From the NCBI GenBank assembly GCA_022495005.1, contig JAGYXB010000280.1, forward strand, positions 215,212 through 279,211: a stretch of DNA of 64,000 nt, given 5' to 3'. The notes below the pieces were generated by a model. It saw only the letters and a program-made list of their open reading frames with translations. It ran no database searches and was not told the origin of the DNA. Of this stretch, positions 23,930 through 36,707 are shown one piece after another; the stretch's first letter is position 1; the number at the start of each line of letters is the position of its first letter. The position numbers and the translations under genes were made by a program. This DNA is from Rhyacophila brunnea. Lineage: Eukaryota > Arthropoda > Insecta > Trichoptera > Rhyacophilidae.

Positions 23930-25010
23930 GATTTTAATTCCGGGATTTTATGATCCCGGGATTGTTAAACACATGTTATTTTGAAAATGATTTTTACTTA
24001 TGAAAATAAATACATTCAAACGTGTTACGTTTAGTTTTTTTAACAATTTAGCGGGTATCAAAATGAATGTTTATATTTTTTTTCTTTTCCAATAATCCCG
24101 AAAAAACACCTACTTATGTTAACAAATCTCTTTAAGCTATCTTACCTAGTATGATTATGACAAAAAGGAAAAATCTCGAAGTTTACCAAATAACCAGTAA
24201 AGTTCCGTAATTTGGGTAGGAAACAAGAGAGATTGGGAGGGGCGGGGCGCAAAAGCGATATAACAGGCGCGATCTCTAAAAATCCCGCAAAAGTAACCAT
24301 ACATAATAAATAAATCGCCCACTTCTTCAATGTTACTTTTTAATACTATTTTTCAAATTACCGACTTATAAAATTATGAAGTGATTCTAATGTTATCATA
24401 AATTATGACGAAACGAATATTATATTAGAAATTGTTATATTATAAGCCATGTTGCATGTTTCATATTAGAAAGGGTGTCCGGCATGGCGACATCATTTGA
24501 CCCAAATTATTCACAGCTACTCTGGAAGCTCTATTCAGGTGACTTATCTGGAAAAACAGTAGAATCGCCATTAACAGAAAATGCTTCAGTCATCTGCGCT
24601 TTGCAGACGACATTATTGTCTTCGCGAATTATCCAAAAGACCTTCAGAACAGGATGCATGAGCTTGAAAATGAAAGCCGCAAAGTAGGTTTAAAATTTAA
24701 ATGTCTCCAAGACAAAGATAATCATATACTGCTTTGCTGAACCAGAAGCGATCTTAATGATGATGATGATATTAGAAGTTAAATCATAATTAAAGTTTTT
24801 ATACTAATTTCTGGAGAAATCAGTCACCATCTTTTAGTTTTTAGTACCTACCTACTTTTTTAAATAACATAAGCACGTCATTTCAGATGAAAATCATATG
24901 AAATCCAATCCCAAAATCGAAAGATTCCTAGAATTTTAATCTCGAGATTTAGGGATCAACAAATCGACCTGGATTTGAGATTCTGGGATCGCAAACTCTA
25001 ATTCGGGGTA
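23930..25010. mobile_element. Degenerate copy of the GATCCCGGGATT transposon family
   Basis: 23937-23970 carries CCGGGATT / GATCCCGGGATT motifs like those inside 36708-37460. 24901-25000 carries AATCCAATCCC and TTCTGGGATCG motifs like that element's end. The centre is occupied by an unrelated LINE relic (24560-24765). The boundaries are uncertain. Confidence 0.4.
24560..24765 (+). pseudogene. LINE relic around the RT catalytic motif
   Basis: A frame from 24591 reads HLRFADDIIVFANYPKD and continues to KVGLKFKC: the FADD catalytic box followed by the usual helix and VGLK motif. It stops at a TGA near 24739. A TGATGATGATGAT tract (24757-24770) follows, as at the 3' end of the 2621-4370 LINE. 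The part between motif C and the tail has been deleted. Confidence 0.7.
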
Positions 25011-25159
25011 AGAATAGGGTTATGCAAAAGAGGAGAATATGTTTGCAGGCCTTCATAATAATATAGTGATATCAATTAGATCTACAGCAGTTTATCAAGT
25101 ATCAACGATCCTACGATCCGTCATTATATCTGACCCTCTCTCACCATACACCGATGATA

Positions 25160-25310
25160 CAAGAACAATTTACCATCTGCAGGTATGATAAGGAAAGTGG
25201 CGCAGGACATCGCATTGGACTGAGGGAAATGGCACGATTGCTTCCTTGCCATATTATGTCTCTAGGTTGGAACATGACAGGGTGAAGTAAATATGATGAT
25301 CAAAATTCCC
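25160..25310 (+). pseudogene. Possible LINE 3'-end scrap
   Basis: The sequence has the base composition and the KVAQD-like residues of LINE C-termini and ends in TATGATGATC, but it is short and stop-ridden. It is listed because it lies between two better relics on the same strand. Confidence 0.3.
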
Positions 25311-25332
25311 GAACTCTCGGTTTGCGTCATAT

Positions 25333-25740
25333 CAGTGGCGAAGGGTAGAGTTAGGCTGTGGTGATCCGAAATAAATAGTACACACTAAACTTTGTCAGTC
25401 ATACTCATTTTTTATTGAACAAAGAATACAAACTGTAGATGGTATTGGTTAGTTTTTAAAACTCAATTAAAATCTTTCCCAAAAAAATTTTATTTATCCA
25501 TAAAATATCTACAATATTATTATGGATGATTTAATGACTTAATTTTAAATATTTTATAGATAAAAGAATATTTTTTATCTAATAATATATAAAAAAGTTT
25601 TAGCTGAATTTTAAAAACTTATCACCATCATCTGCAATTTCTATTCTTAATTCAATGAAAACAAATAAGTAAGACTGACAAAGTTTATTGTGCATTATTT
25701 ATCTTGGATTTCCACAGCCTACCTCTACCCTTCACCGATG
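25333..25740. mobile_element. Foldback MITE, CAGTGGCGAAGGG family, copy 1
   Basis: The left arm starts CAGTGGCGAAGGGTAGAG and contains AACTTTGTCAGTCATACT. The right arm is its inverted copy, ending CTACCCTTCACCGATG. The arms are about 140 bases long with an AT-rich spacer and no coding capacity. It relates to 47366-47934 and to the solo ends at 7254-7288 and 49319-49344. Confidence 0.75.
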
Positions 25741-25904
25741 CATCAAAATATAGTGCAACCTTATAGAGCCCATATTCACATAATATGGTTCAAATTCCTA
25801 GGTATATGCAGATACTGAATGATGACTTCGGAGACCGATGCGACAATATCATAACCGTTTGTCAGTTCAGACACCCAACCTGTCAAAAAGCTCTTCTTTA
25901 ACAT

Positions 25905-26075
25905 ACCTGAAGTGGAAAAGAGGGTCTGGCGACTGACGTAGTAGGATTGTGTATGAGAAGACTAAGGCAATGAAGGGCACTTTTGATAGACAGAGGGGAG
26001 TGAAGACGTTTCCTAGAAAAAGCCAAAACCCACATTGGGCTGTAGTGTCGATGATGGATGAATATAGAGCAAATT
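25905..26075 (+). pseudogene. LINE 3'-end relic
   Basis: A frame near 25988-26043 reads DRGEWRRFLEKAKTHIGL, closely like DRDRWRELLEEARTHTGL at the end of the 2621-4370 LINE. A GATGATGGATG tail follows. Upstream, WLTD and ED.R-like pieces are interrupted by stops. This is an old copy of a related element. Confidence 0.65.
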
Positions 26076-26079
26076 TTAA

Positions 26080-27085
26080 AAATTTATGAGTCCGGTTTTA
26101 AGTAAAAAATATTATATCTCAACTCTACAGCTGTATCATAGTTTCCATGATAAAAGACAAAAAATACATATTTTATTCAGTAGATGTGTAACCCTTGATA
26201 TACATACATTCATACATAATCTTTCTTCGTCTTTGATATAGGTACTGGAGTTAAAGTTGTGGGGCGATAATTTGATTAAAATATAGCTGGTTCCATACTA
26301 ATAAGTTATTAATTACACGTAGGCTACTATTACTTTGCATAAATTTTTTTTTTTTCCGCTGAGCTACCTTTTTTTATTATTCATGGTTACTTTTTTAATT
26401 GGAAAATTTGTGTGTGCAACTGAGTGGATACTTTTTGTTCGTTGCATAGTTTGGTAATTAAAATGATTGCAAATGCCTGATAACATATTTTTATAATGAT
26501 ATTGGCTGATTTTTATTGTGAAATTATTCAATATAGTCAACAAACCTCGTTTCATTCAATACTAGAAAAAAAACGTGACGAAAAATAATAGCGTAATTTA
26601 TTAATTATTGATTGAATCAGAAATCGTGCTGATATTGACATAAGATAAAATAAGTTACAATTCGCCATTGTGTACTTAAATATGTGTTTATGTAAATAAT
26701 ATATGTATACATAGGTATAAATGATTTCAAATATTTATAGTATTGCATACACATAAAAAGAATGTGCGATTAAAATCGATTCTATTGTCTCGTAAATTTC
26801 TTAGAACCGAAACAATCGAAATAATTATTGATTTTGATATAGATACCCTAAAAGGAGCCTATTTAACGTTTTTTTTTTTTTTTGCGGACCTACTAGAAAA
26901 TTTGAGAATTATTATTTGATACCTACTTAATAATGTTTTTTACCATTTTTATCAACATTATTTTAAATACTTAAGTAGATAATAATATAATGATTTAAAA
27001 AACCAAATCAGATTAAAAATTCTTAAGATTTTTTTTTGATGTAGACTATGAGTGTACGATCTCTATTTTTTCATATATCTATTCT
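26080..27085. other. Intergenic, nothing recognised
   Basis: AT-rich DNA with T-runs (26344-26356, 26870-26882) and no supported feature. Confidence 0.4.
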
Positions 27086-27088
27086 AGA

Positions 27089-27494
27089 CATATATTGTGG
27101 GTATTCTGCGAAAAAGCACTAAGTCAAAATTTTGCTGTTTTGACTTAATGATGAGGTAATCTTATTAAGAGTACGCTCTATAGTCTACCAAAACACACAC
27201 AGTCTTATCTATAAAACTGGCGAAGATAAATTATGTTATAAGTCAAAAAGACATAATCTATTCAGAGAAAAAGCACTAAATGGACTTAGTGCATTTGCTT
27301 CTCTCATTCTCAGGCTATATTCACAAAATTCTGCGTGCGAAACTGCACTAAGTCATACTCAAAGCAATATCGCGGAAAGGAATTTGCCTTTTATATATAT
27401 AAAAAAAGTTTAGACCGTCCAAACTTTCAAACTCGATTATCTCAAAACTAGTATTTTTGACTTAATGCTTATTCGCAGAATACCCACGATATGT
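27089..27494. mobile_element. MITE-like element with about 38-bp inverted ends (GTGGGTATTCTGCGAA)
   Basis: The left end TATTGTGGGTATTCTGCGAA and the following AAGCACTAAGTCAAAA are mirrored at the right end (TTCGCAGAATACCCACGATA). GCACTAAGTCA-type motifs recur inside (about 27270-27360). No ORF is present and the target duplication is unclear. Confidence 0.65.
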
Positions 27495-28640
27495 ACCTAC
27501 ATGAAAAAATATTCATGTTATTTAAAAAGAAAATCATTCCAATTTGTTGTAGAATCGATTCTTTAATGCCAACTTGAATTTAATTCTAAGAATTGATCAT
27601 CTTTAATAGTATTATAATATACCTATGTATACATAATACATGTGATATGTATAAAGTGTGTTGTTTGGTCCCAGAGCATGGAGGTAATTGGTTGAGCAAA
27701 TGGCTAACATCAATTTCTCGTCAAAACAAAATTTTTTTAGGTACTAGGTACAACTTCCAATCTGTGGAGGCCCATATGATCGTTGTAGAATCTAACATGT
27801 TGATGATTATGTAAATGTATCCTTAAGTTTGCACAAAAAAACTCTTTAAGAAATATTTTAAGCCATGAAAGCAAGATAAAAGAATAGAACAGATTAACAT
27901 ATTATCCTAACTCAGATTAACATACAACTGTCGACAAATTTCTGTGTTTCTCACTCGCTTCGGTTTATTTGCGTTATAGTTTTTTGACCATACTATCCAA
28001 AGAGAGGACAATAACTTACTTTAGAATTCTCATGATATTTAACTAAGGAGAAGACAAAGCCTAATATTATTAAGACGTCACACGAAATTGTAAACTTCGA
28101 TGGTAGTGTTGGTTATTTCTCATACTTTGAATGCAATATGGTGATAACTGTTACATATTGAAATAAATGGTTATAATTTTAACGAAATATGCAATATAAA
28201 ATCTTCATTTGTTGCGAACAGATAACCGCATTGCATTCAAAAATAATCAATAATTGTCACTACTGTTGTAATTCAGAATTCAGTGCTACGGTATGAATAA
28301 AGTCGGTCTTGGGGGAAGATCTGGAAAGGTGCATGGGAATTTCATACCGTGCCTACTATGGATTGTCAATTTTTGTATAATATATTATATCAAGTAACTT
28401 GCGGTCATGTGTTTCAAATTAAAAAGTAGATTGTAAATACTTAATGATTAATCTATCTACATAATATGTTCACGTAGAAAATCTGCAATGAAACAAAACA
28501 TTTACTTTTATGATAATTTTTTATGGAAAAATATGGCAACTGGTCTTGGTACAAGAGATATGAATGTACCTATCTTATTTCACTTAGTTGGGTCTACAAT
28601 CTAGCATGGATTTTAATCGCCTACTGAAGAGGTTTCTTAA
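27495..28640. other. Intergenic; one short perfect inverted repeat at 28288-28350
   Basis: ACGGTATGAA (28288-28297) and TTCATACCGT (28341-28350) form a perfect 10-bp inverted repeat across 43 bases. It may be a tiny MITE or a chance hairpin. Otherwise unassigned. Confidence 0.45.
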
Positions 28641-28644
28641 CGGT

Positions 28645-28800
28645 TTTTTATGAGAGCTGGTTGCTAGCCTTTCGCTCAACTTATTAGAGCAATGCTCTGA
28701 ATTGCAACAAACAATATGTGAATTTTCCAGACGTGGGATTTGATTCTATGACCCATGGGTTCATAAGAATACACTACCTCTTATCCATCGTGGGTGTTGA
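28645..28800 (-). repeat. SINE copy 2, head and middle
   Basis: The order CGCTCAACTTATTAG, AACAATATGTG, CCAGACGTGGGATTTGATTC and ACCCATG matches the right half of 60366-60612 with considerable decay. Confidence 0.5.
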
Positions 28801-28809
28801 TCGGCTAGA

Positions 28810-31800
28810 TATTTTTTGAGATACCCTGTTAAAGTATTTTTAACCATATGTTTTCATTACTGCAAAGAAATTTTATGGGGGCGTGTTCCAAAATAAATCG
28901 ATTTCTTGTACTATAATCCAAGTCATATTTACCTTTCTAAAACACCTTACAATTACACTAATATCATATTAGGTTTTTTTAAATTTGCATTATCAATGGG
29001 TTGGTTAGGTAAGTACATATAATTGCATTTATGTACTAACCGATGTAACCACTATATTTTTTTATAACATAACATAATCAACTACCTAGATATTTAGTTA
29101 TCTAGGAACTATTTTATTCATTATTTTCTTCAACAATACATACAAATTTAGATGACTTATTGTAGATACATATGTAATAATAGTATCTTCAATAATCATC
29201 TGAACTAATCAATGGTTACCTACAAAGGCTATGGAGCATAGTCGTTGAAAGTCATCACTGGAAAATAGGTGAGAATCGTTCAGTTATATAATTAGAAAGG
29301 TACCGGCATATTTGGGTACAGTTACGTGATAACAATAATTGAAATTTTTAATCACACCTAATGAAAAAAACTTTAAAATATTATTTTAGTTTCAAGTGCA
29401 AATTTAAGACCAATTTAAGTGTTTTCTTATTAAGATAGTGCAGATAGTAGCGGTATAGTATACTCATATAACTAAAAGGGCGTAAGAAGCATACCATTAT
29501 GAAAATATGTTATATGACGTGTTTTTATAATATATGAAAAACAGTATGCATTTAAGTACATATATTTTTAATTAATGTTTATTTTTCCATTATATTATTA
29601 TGTTGTTATAATATTCAAAAGAAAAAAATACTTACGCACTTTAAGTTCTTCATAGTGTTAGTTACAGTGTAAACATTTGAAAGTTTTGAAAAATAAAGAA
29701 AAAGCATAGAGATTTCATAAAGTTTATTGAAAATATAAGCATCCGTACATAAACAAATTTTAATAAAATAATACGAAAACACAAGCGGAATAACTAATTA
29801 ACATAAATGGATAAACATAATATGATAATAATATGTAGGTATACATACATTATTTATAAATGAAATTATAAAATGTGATCACATTACTCAAATTAATACA
29901 ACATAAAGAAAAACATTGATCAAATAAATTAACGGAATATTTAAATTTAAAATAAAATAGCGATTAATTAATTTTTAGAAATAACTCACCTTCTGATGAA
30001 ATAACACCAAAGGTCTAATCTCTGTCTGCAGCCACAAAATAGCAACAGTAAATAACAATACTTATTCAAAACTAAAGTCTTTCAGTTGAAAATAGCTGAA
30101 ATACCTTTGAAGAAAATCGATTGCGGAAATACTACTAACACCTCAAATTCCTGGCGATTCACTTACGAACAACTATTACAATACATTAAATAACAACGCA
30201 ATTATAATTGCAAATTGCAAAATGTCAACAGTTATTATAATAATATACAACAAATACGAAATAGTCTGTAAATATTAACCATACCAAATACTATCCCGTC
30301 GTTATATCGAGTATTTTGTAATGTTTCGGCGTTTATTCGATTGATATCGAATGGAGCGAATTTCAAATGTGTGTTTTTCTTTTGTTTTTCAGTTTGCTTT
30401 ATGGCTGTTCGACGCACGATCGTTTAAAACGGATACGTTACATTTATTTGGTTATAAAATAGTCCTGATGACAGTTGTCGAAACGTCTCACTGCGGAGGG
30501 CGACACGGCGACAAACCTGACCGCGACAAGACTTGATGCCAACTGAATAAAACGAAAATCGCTAGGAGGAACGAGCAGAGCGGGGAAATGTTATGATCAC
30601 TTCGGTCCAGTTTGGAAATGGGCCTCGCGAACTCCATACTGGAAAACTCGAGTACGAAATGAAAACCAAAAATATACTTAGATATTATTTATCACTTATG
30701 TAGTTACTTTCAACAACAGTCCCTATTATAGGTAAATATTATATTGAATATGTGACAACTCAGAGTCATAAAAAATGCATATAAATATTTACCATTTACT
30801 TATGTATAGATAAGTACTTACATACTAATCAATTTTTAAATTATTATATTATATTGTGCTCAATTCTTACTCTTCCGAAGTTAATATTTTTAACTAATTT
30901 TTTCCTCATCTTGAAAAATAATAACACTTAATTGCACTTGCGTCTTCATGTTGTCACCGTCAATTTGTGTTAAGGTTAATTAATATTTAGTTACTTACTG
31001 TTTAATTTACACTGTGACCATATAAAACAAATTATCGACTATGCAACATGTATGTTAAAATATTTTTGTTTCCTTCGTATAATTTATAATAAATCTATTA
31101 ATAATATTCAATTAGGTGTTTTCCATCAAGTGGTATTTCACTAATTAAAATAACGCATTACTATTTATGATAACATTATCATCTATTTAGGAATTCAGAT
31201 CAATATACCTACGTAATGGTAAAAACGAAAATTATTTTTTTATGTTCATTACAAACCGAATTTTCCATAGCCTGAGGCAATTATATTGCAGTGAAGATAA
31301 CCGCGGCAGTGCAGAACGGTCGGCAGTGTTGCCACTGCTAATAGATTTTCCTGTTTCAGCGAGTAAATATAAATGGGACGACGGCCATTTTCAGATGGAA
31401 ACATTTTGTCAGATAAGGAACGCTATCTGGGTTACGCTATTGGAACTCTCTTGTAATTTTCATTTTATTTTTACACGGTAATATAAGCGCCTACTCGGCA
31501 GACTTTTTATTTAATTGAGCTGAAATTAAACAATAAAAATAGTGGAGATTATAAACAAGCTTTTACTTCTCAGATTATTTAATAGGAATATGAACAATCA
31601 ATAAGGAAAATAGTATTAATAATTCTATGTATGTGTAATCTTTATTATTTTGCTATTTTGAATACAGATAAGATATCAATGATGTAGTTACCTAGTTTAG
31701 TGATTGGCCAAGTAAATAATTTGATAAACTCCTTGATAATTTATTTTAGAGTTACTTATACTTCGCTATATAGATATTTACTACTAAAAGAGAACTGTAT

Positions 31801-31845
31801 TACATATTGTTATATTCAATGCTAGAAATATATTTTATTATATAT
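28810..31845. other. Intergenic; GC-richer island with a hammerhead-like core at 30340-30640
   Basis: Mostly AT-rich. 30430-30640 is clearly richer in G and C and carries GTCCTGATGA followed eight bases later by GAAACGTC (30464-30487). A second somewhat GC-richer patch at 31280-31450 has no recognised content. Confidence 0.4.
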
Positions 31846-31849
31846 ATTG

Positions 31850-31915
31850 ACCATGTCCAATCCTAAGAAGATCATTTATTTTTGATACCTACGAGAAATG
31901 TATGTTGGCCACTTA
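31850..31915 (-). repeat. SINE fragment, copy 3 (tail end)
   Basis: ACCATGTCCAATCCTAAGAA, GATCAT and TACGAGAAATG match the 3' part of the SINE at 60366-60612; the middle and head are missing. Confidence 0.5.
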
Positions 31916-32383
31916 TTTGGCCAATGATTTGAGTTACCCCATCTCCACCCGTCATGTATAATATACAATCGCGATTGGTGCACGGCCGCCTTCCATGACA
32001 CTATAAACGTATCAGAATGAAAAGATTTTGGTGCCACACATATTGTCACGAAACGTAACTTGACGAGACTGATGTACCAACCAAGCACCTTGGTGCTTAA
32101 AGAAAGAGTTTAGAAAATAAAAAAAGAATCTTCACATACTTTGTCATTTAGCTTCATGTCCTCTGTACCTATTTATTTACTGAAACTCTGCCGAAACAGA
32201 GAATTTAAGAGTTCAAAGTGATTAATCTAAGAGGTTTCAGAATTATTCCGTCCTCCATGACACAGCAAACTTTTCAAATACCTACCTCAAGTTGGCATCG
32301 GTTGATATCACTATATTATACTACATTGTAATTATTTATATATTGTGTATATATTATAATGTAATAATAAAGATAATAACATT

Positions 32384-32640
32384 TTTGATCCTGAGCAGAA
32401 CCACAATAATATAACCACAGAAAGTAGGTTATATTAACAGACTTTTTAGAAGGAAATGTGTTTAGCCATTCTCCTAGCAGATTAGACCTTTTTTCTAGAT
32501 GAAGAACATATTATATTATTATGAGTAATAAAAAAAATATTTGAAACTTTTGTCCAGACCCGGGATCGAGCCTACATCCACTATACAAAGAGTCTGTCAC
32601 TATACCAAATATGTATCGTGTGACGCAAATAAGCATTGCA
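32384..32640 (-). repeat. tRNA-derived SINE, copy 4, near full length
   Basis: On the minus strand the head reads TGGTATAGTGA (A-box-like) and GGCTCGATCCC (B-box-like). A body and a tail follow in the same order as at 60366-60612. RNA polymerase III would transcribe it from the head if active. Confidence 0.6.
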
Positions 32641-33135
32641 TTATATTAGTAAATTAAAAATGTAATGGTTAAAGTTCGCTCCCCATACAGAAAAATCACA
32701 TTGCTATCCTATTCTGCTAACCAGCCATGTCTACATGTATTATACTTAAAAATGTTATGTACAACTCTACGTACCTTACATTGCAATCAAATTCAAATTT
32801 GCGTTCATGACTTTGACCTATTCTGAAACATTCGTATTAAGATATTGTTCTATATGTGATAACAAAAATATACAATAATGAAATGATAATATAAAATCAA
32901 AAGTAAAACAAAAAATCATCGAATGCCTCAAACACGAAAATAGATCATAAAAATTAATAAAATGTCTAGAAAACATGACGGAACCACAACTTGACCTTAG
33001 TCATTTTAAAGCCATCGAAAAAAACAAGTGCGTTTTCATTATATTTTCAATATCACATACTACTTCAAATCACCGTAACCTCGTCCTGAGGATCATGACC
33101 ACTCCGAAATTGGTAGAGAGTACCTACCAATTTCG

Positions 33136-33141
33136 TATATA

Positions 33142-33178
<37 letters not shown>
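33136..33178. repeat. (TA)n microsatellite with one C interruption
   Basis: An AT dinucleotide tract of about 43 bases, followed by CGTATATTATA-type degenerate repeats to about 33228. The 109-codon frame 32975-33304 that reads through it is low-complexity (YIYIYI) and is not a gene. Confidence 0.92.
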
Positions 33179-33179
<1 letters not shown>

Positions 33180-33309
33180 TATTCGTATATTATAATTTCG
33201 TATATTATATTTCGTATATATATATTTCGCAAAATAGCTTTTTGATGGATGCTATTGATTTAACAGTGAATCCCCTCAGCCACTCTACCTTATCAAAAAT
33301 CTAATAATA

Positions 33310-34255
33310 TCACACATAATTAATACATTCTCGTAAATTTTGCTTTTCAAACCAATATAAAAGCAATATGAATAATAATTATACAAAACTAAAATAATTG
33401 ATCTTATTATTTAAACCTCACACTCATAACCATGACATTGTGTAAGCATCAATCATACATCCAGCCAACATTTTACATTAGATGGCTTATATGGGAGCTT
33501 AAGATATATTATATACGTATTTAGGTACCTAGTTATAGTGTTCTGATATTCATAAAATTCTACCTTGAGCGCAAGGTTTCCACTATTATTAATTTTCCCA
33601 TCATGTCATTCTCCTACATAAATAACGTGTTGATATAAGCAAGTTAGTTTCCAAAATCCCTTCAGGCCTTTTATGAAAGCGAAAAGATCGCAGATAATCC
33701 ACCTTTATGCTCGCCCATTGTACGTACACGGGATCGCATCATAATAATGCCTAACGGTGAAAGATACGATCGCGTATTATAGGTACGCAGTGCCATCGTT
33801 CCTCTGTGGCGGCTGTCATAAAATATTCGCGACTCAGGAAACAATTTACCACTTTCCTGGCAACACTGACATATCATTTAATCCCTCATACCTGCCACAA
33901 ATCTAAAAAATATATTTACGTTCTTTTTTATATTGTACCTGTTTTTAATTATAAAATGCTACATTCAGGAATTCTATATATTATTATTATGAAATCGTTA
34001 TCCATTATCTTTGGCTCAATAACTCAAAAATAAACGGGCAAATTTCAGTAGTAGACTGCAAATTCAATAACCATCTGCTAGCAATTAGTGTTAATCCTAA
34101 ATAATACAAATGCACCAAGCAACGGCGTCAAACATCCAATTCATGTATGACCTGCCGAAGTCGTCGAATCGGTATATTGCGAGTAATGCTATCATTTTTT
34201 CGCTATATTTAATATTCATAATACGCCATATTTCGTCAACCTGAGTCTGATCATA
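33310..34255. other. Intergenic, nothing recognised
   Basis: A GC-richer patch at 33670-33860 has overlapping short frames on both strands without domain similarity. Confidence 0.4.
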
Positions 34256-34259
34256 GATT

Positions 34260-34880
34260 TTTTGCAGAACTCATACCCAAAAGAAATCTTTATTAATGTC
34301 ATACAAATCGAGTGTGTAAATAACTACGTCTATCTCGGACAACAAATGTGTATTGACAGGGTTCTTCTATGTATGACGAGATTGGTCGCACACGCCTGAA
34401 CAGTATCTTTTAAAGTGGCCTCACATTGCGCCTAAGCGTAAAATGTTCAGCCAATGTATGCTACCATTTTTTAGATAATATGCATGTGGAATATTTATCC
34501 CTAATCTAATAAAAATCCCATAACTTCAAGCAACGCAACGTGCATGCTAGGCATAACGTGAAAATACTACAATATAAACTCATTGATGATACAGACAAGA
34601 CTGCGCGATATGATTGACGTCGTGAAACTTATAAAAATTCAATGTCGCTCGGCGAGCGGACAACCGCCGGAAAAATGAAATAAAACAGTGGTACCCAAGG
34701 GACACTAAAAAAATGCAGGGCTGCCGTAAAACCCGCTGGTTTGACGAGCTCACCAAATTTGTTGAATGTAAGTGACAACGAAGAGCAAAAGACCTATAAG
34801 AATTGAATGAGCTAGACCAGGGAAGAAGATGTTCCCATTAATGAATCGATCGCGACTGATGATAAAGATGAAGAGTCATT
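34260..34880 (+). pseudogene. LINE relic, C-terminal part of an RT ORF
   Basis: A frame near 34284-34346 reads EIFINVIQIECVNNYVYLGQ, the conserved IE.V..YVYLGQ loop downstream of the RT catalytic box. MFSQCMLP-like residues follow near 34440 where FNQCVLP is expected. After indels, 34680-34790 carries pieces matching W.PRD.KR..GRP..RW.DE (for example VVPKGH, RAAV, TRWFDELTK in shifting frames). The end has GACTGATGATAAAGATGAAG. Motif order and strand support a dead RTE- or L1-like element different from the one at 2621. Confidence 0.68.
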
Positions 34881-35680
34881 GTATAAGTAGTATAAATGGA
34901 CATTGTTTTCGTTTGCTTTCATCGTCTATTTTCGTCCAATAGACTTCGGCACTGTGCAAGGCCGAATATATATATAGGCCGTGGCACTGAAATGCGAATT
35001 ACGACAGTAATACTAGTTATTGTTTATCTTCAAATTCAATACGGTAACCAGTTCGCAATCAATAAAAAAATTCGATAGCATATTCCGTTCAAAGTATTAC
35101 CATTTATTTTAATATGTAACTTTCATTTTCTACAAACAGTTTACCATATTATTACATTCTAAGTATGAGCAATAACTACGACTACCATCGAAGTTTACAG
35201 TTTCGTACCACAGCCTCACTATTTATAGTGACCTTTGGATGCTGTGATACTTAGTTTTTTCTTCCTAATACCTTGAATATCATTTTATGTATTACCAATT
35301 ACACCATACGTGCTCCACCCTTCATACTTTCAATATAACCTATATCACCACGTATTCGCTAGCCTCACCTATTAGATTTAATATAAAACTAAGTCTGTAC
35401 AAATAATAACACATTTGGTTAATAAATAAAATAATATAATATTAATTAGTTTATTTTATGTAAAATAATTTATTGGTTAAATTCTACGATACTGTGGATT
35501 TATGTATGCCGGAAATTAATAAATAATTATTCATTCATTGTACGTTCCGCAACGGTTAGTGACTTCCATTGCATAACATTGATAAAAAAAATCAATTGAA
35601 TTTTAAAAACATTGCTGACATAATATTATGTAATATGTATTGTATAAGTACATACATAACATAATACATTTTTGTTTAGG
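34881..35680. other. Intergenic, nothing recognised
   Basis: AT-rich DNA; the 60-codon frame at 34896-35078 has no recognisable features. Confidence 0.4.
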
Positions 35681-35681
35681 C

Positions 35682-36337
35682 CGGCGTTTCTCAATTAATT
35701 TTAGTGACAGAACCCTTTTACATTTTGCACGACATACATAATAGAACCTCCAGCATAGTACTCGTACCTGACTACATCAAGAAGATTTTGTGCAGTTTAA
35801 TTTTATCCTCACTATGAATTTATTCAGTTTGGATTTTTTAGTAAATCAGTAGGTAGATCTCAAGTACAGCTGAAAGCTAAAATTACAATTTACGAAACAG
35901 TAAAAAATCTTCGTTCTTTTTTTTGAAATGATAAAATATATTCTTTATTTAATTTTGTCAAAAATATATCGGCAAGATAATCACAAAATCCATAATCCGG
36001 AAAATGTATTAACAACTCTTACCACAATCTAAATATTGTAACTAGGACTTTACTTCGTGATGCCACCTGACTTCCGAATGCAAAAGCAGGCTCGAGTGGT
36101 GATTACACTTAATTTTAAATCAATGTGACTTTAGTGGTTGACTATTAACAGAATTAACAATCTATAACGCTTCGTTTGGCACAGTTATAAGTCGGTTTGA
36201 AATATTTTATACTAATAACTAGTCTTCTTTTTATTTAGTTTAATCCTTTTGTCATAATAATAATATTATCTCACAAAAACAACAACTCTCGAGAAATCGT
36301 TAATTTTATTTCGCGGAACTCTATTAGAGAATCGCTG
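35682..36337. mobile_element. hAT-like non-autonomous element (old)
   Basis: The left end CGGCGTTTCTCAATTAATTT followed by GACAGAACCC and the right end (reverse complement CAGCGATTCTCTAATAGAGT followed by TCCGCG) share the (C/A)GTGTTTCTCAA...GAACCC style of hAT termini. The flanking 8-mers no longer match, so an old or imprecise boundary is likely. There is no transposase. Confidence 0.5.
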
Positions 36338-36529
36338 ACTATAATTAGCAAAAGTATTAAATATTTATATTTATAACAAGAATTTACAATAAAATAAATT
36401 ACACAGTAAAAATATCCAGTTTATTGATAATCATCTTGGCGTGTTGTTGAATAAAAGATAATACTTAATCAATTCAAAATAATATAGTTACATTCGGGTA
36501 ACGTTCCACATGGATATGTTAAATTCACT

Positions 36530-36700
36530 ACTACATCGTCTTCTTCTTCTTGATCCATCTCCGCCCCTTATTAAGATTTTTCTTGCATCTTCTCAAGTAA
36601 TCCTATAATTTATCGATGTTATTTAGTGGCCTTCCGGAGCGAAGGACCATACGCTCTTCGTTATATTGTCTACAATCGACGAACAAATCTGAGTACCTAC
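36530..36700. other. Possible repeat fragment, unassigned
   Basis: TCTTCTTCTTCTTGATCC and a GC-richer block around 36610-36680 look like a retrotransposon 3'-end scrap on the minus strand, but no protein motif survives. Confidence 0.25.
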
Positions 36701-36707
36701 AAATGAC

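Noticed and set aside
32975..33304. 109-codon protein-coding gene
   Set aside because: The frame exists because it crosses a (TA)n tract coding YIYIYI. There is no domain and no splice context.
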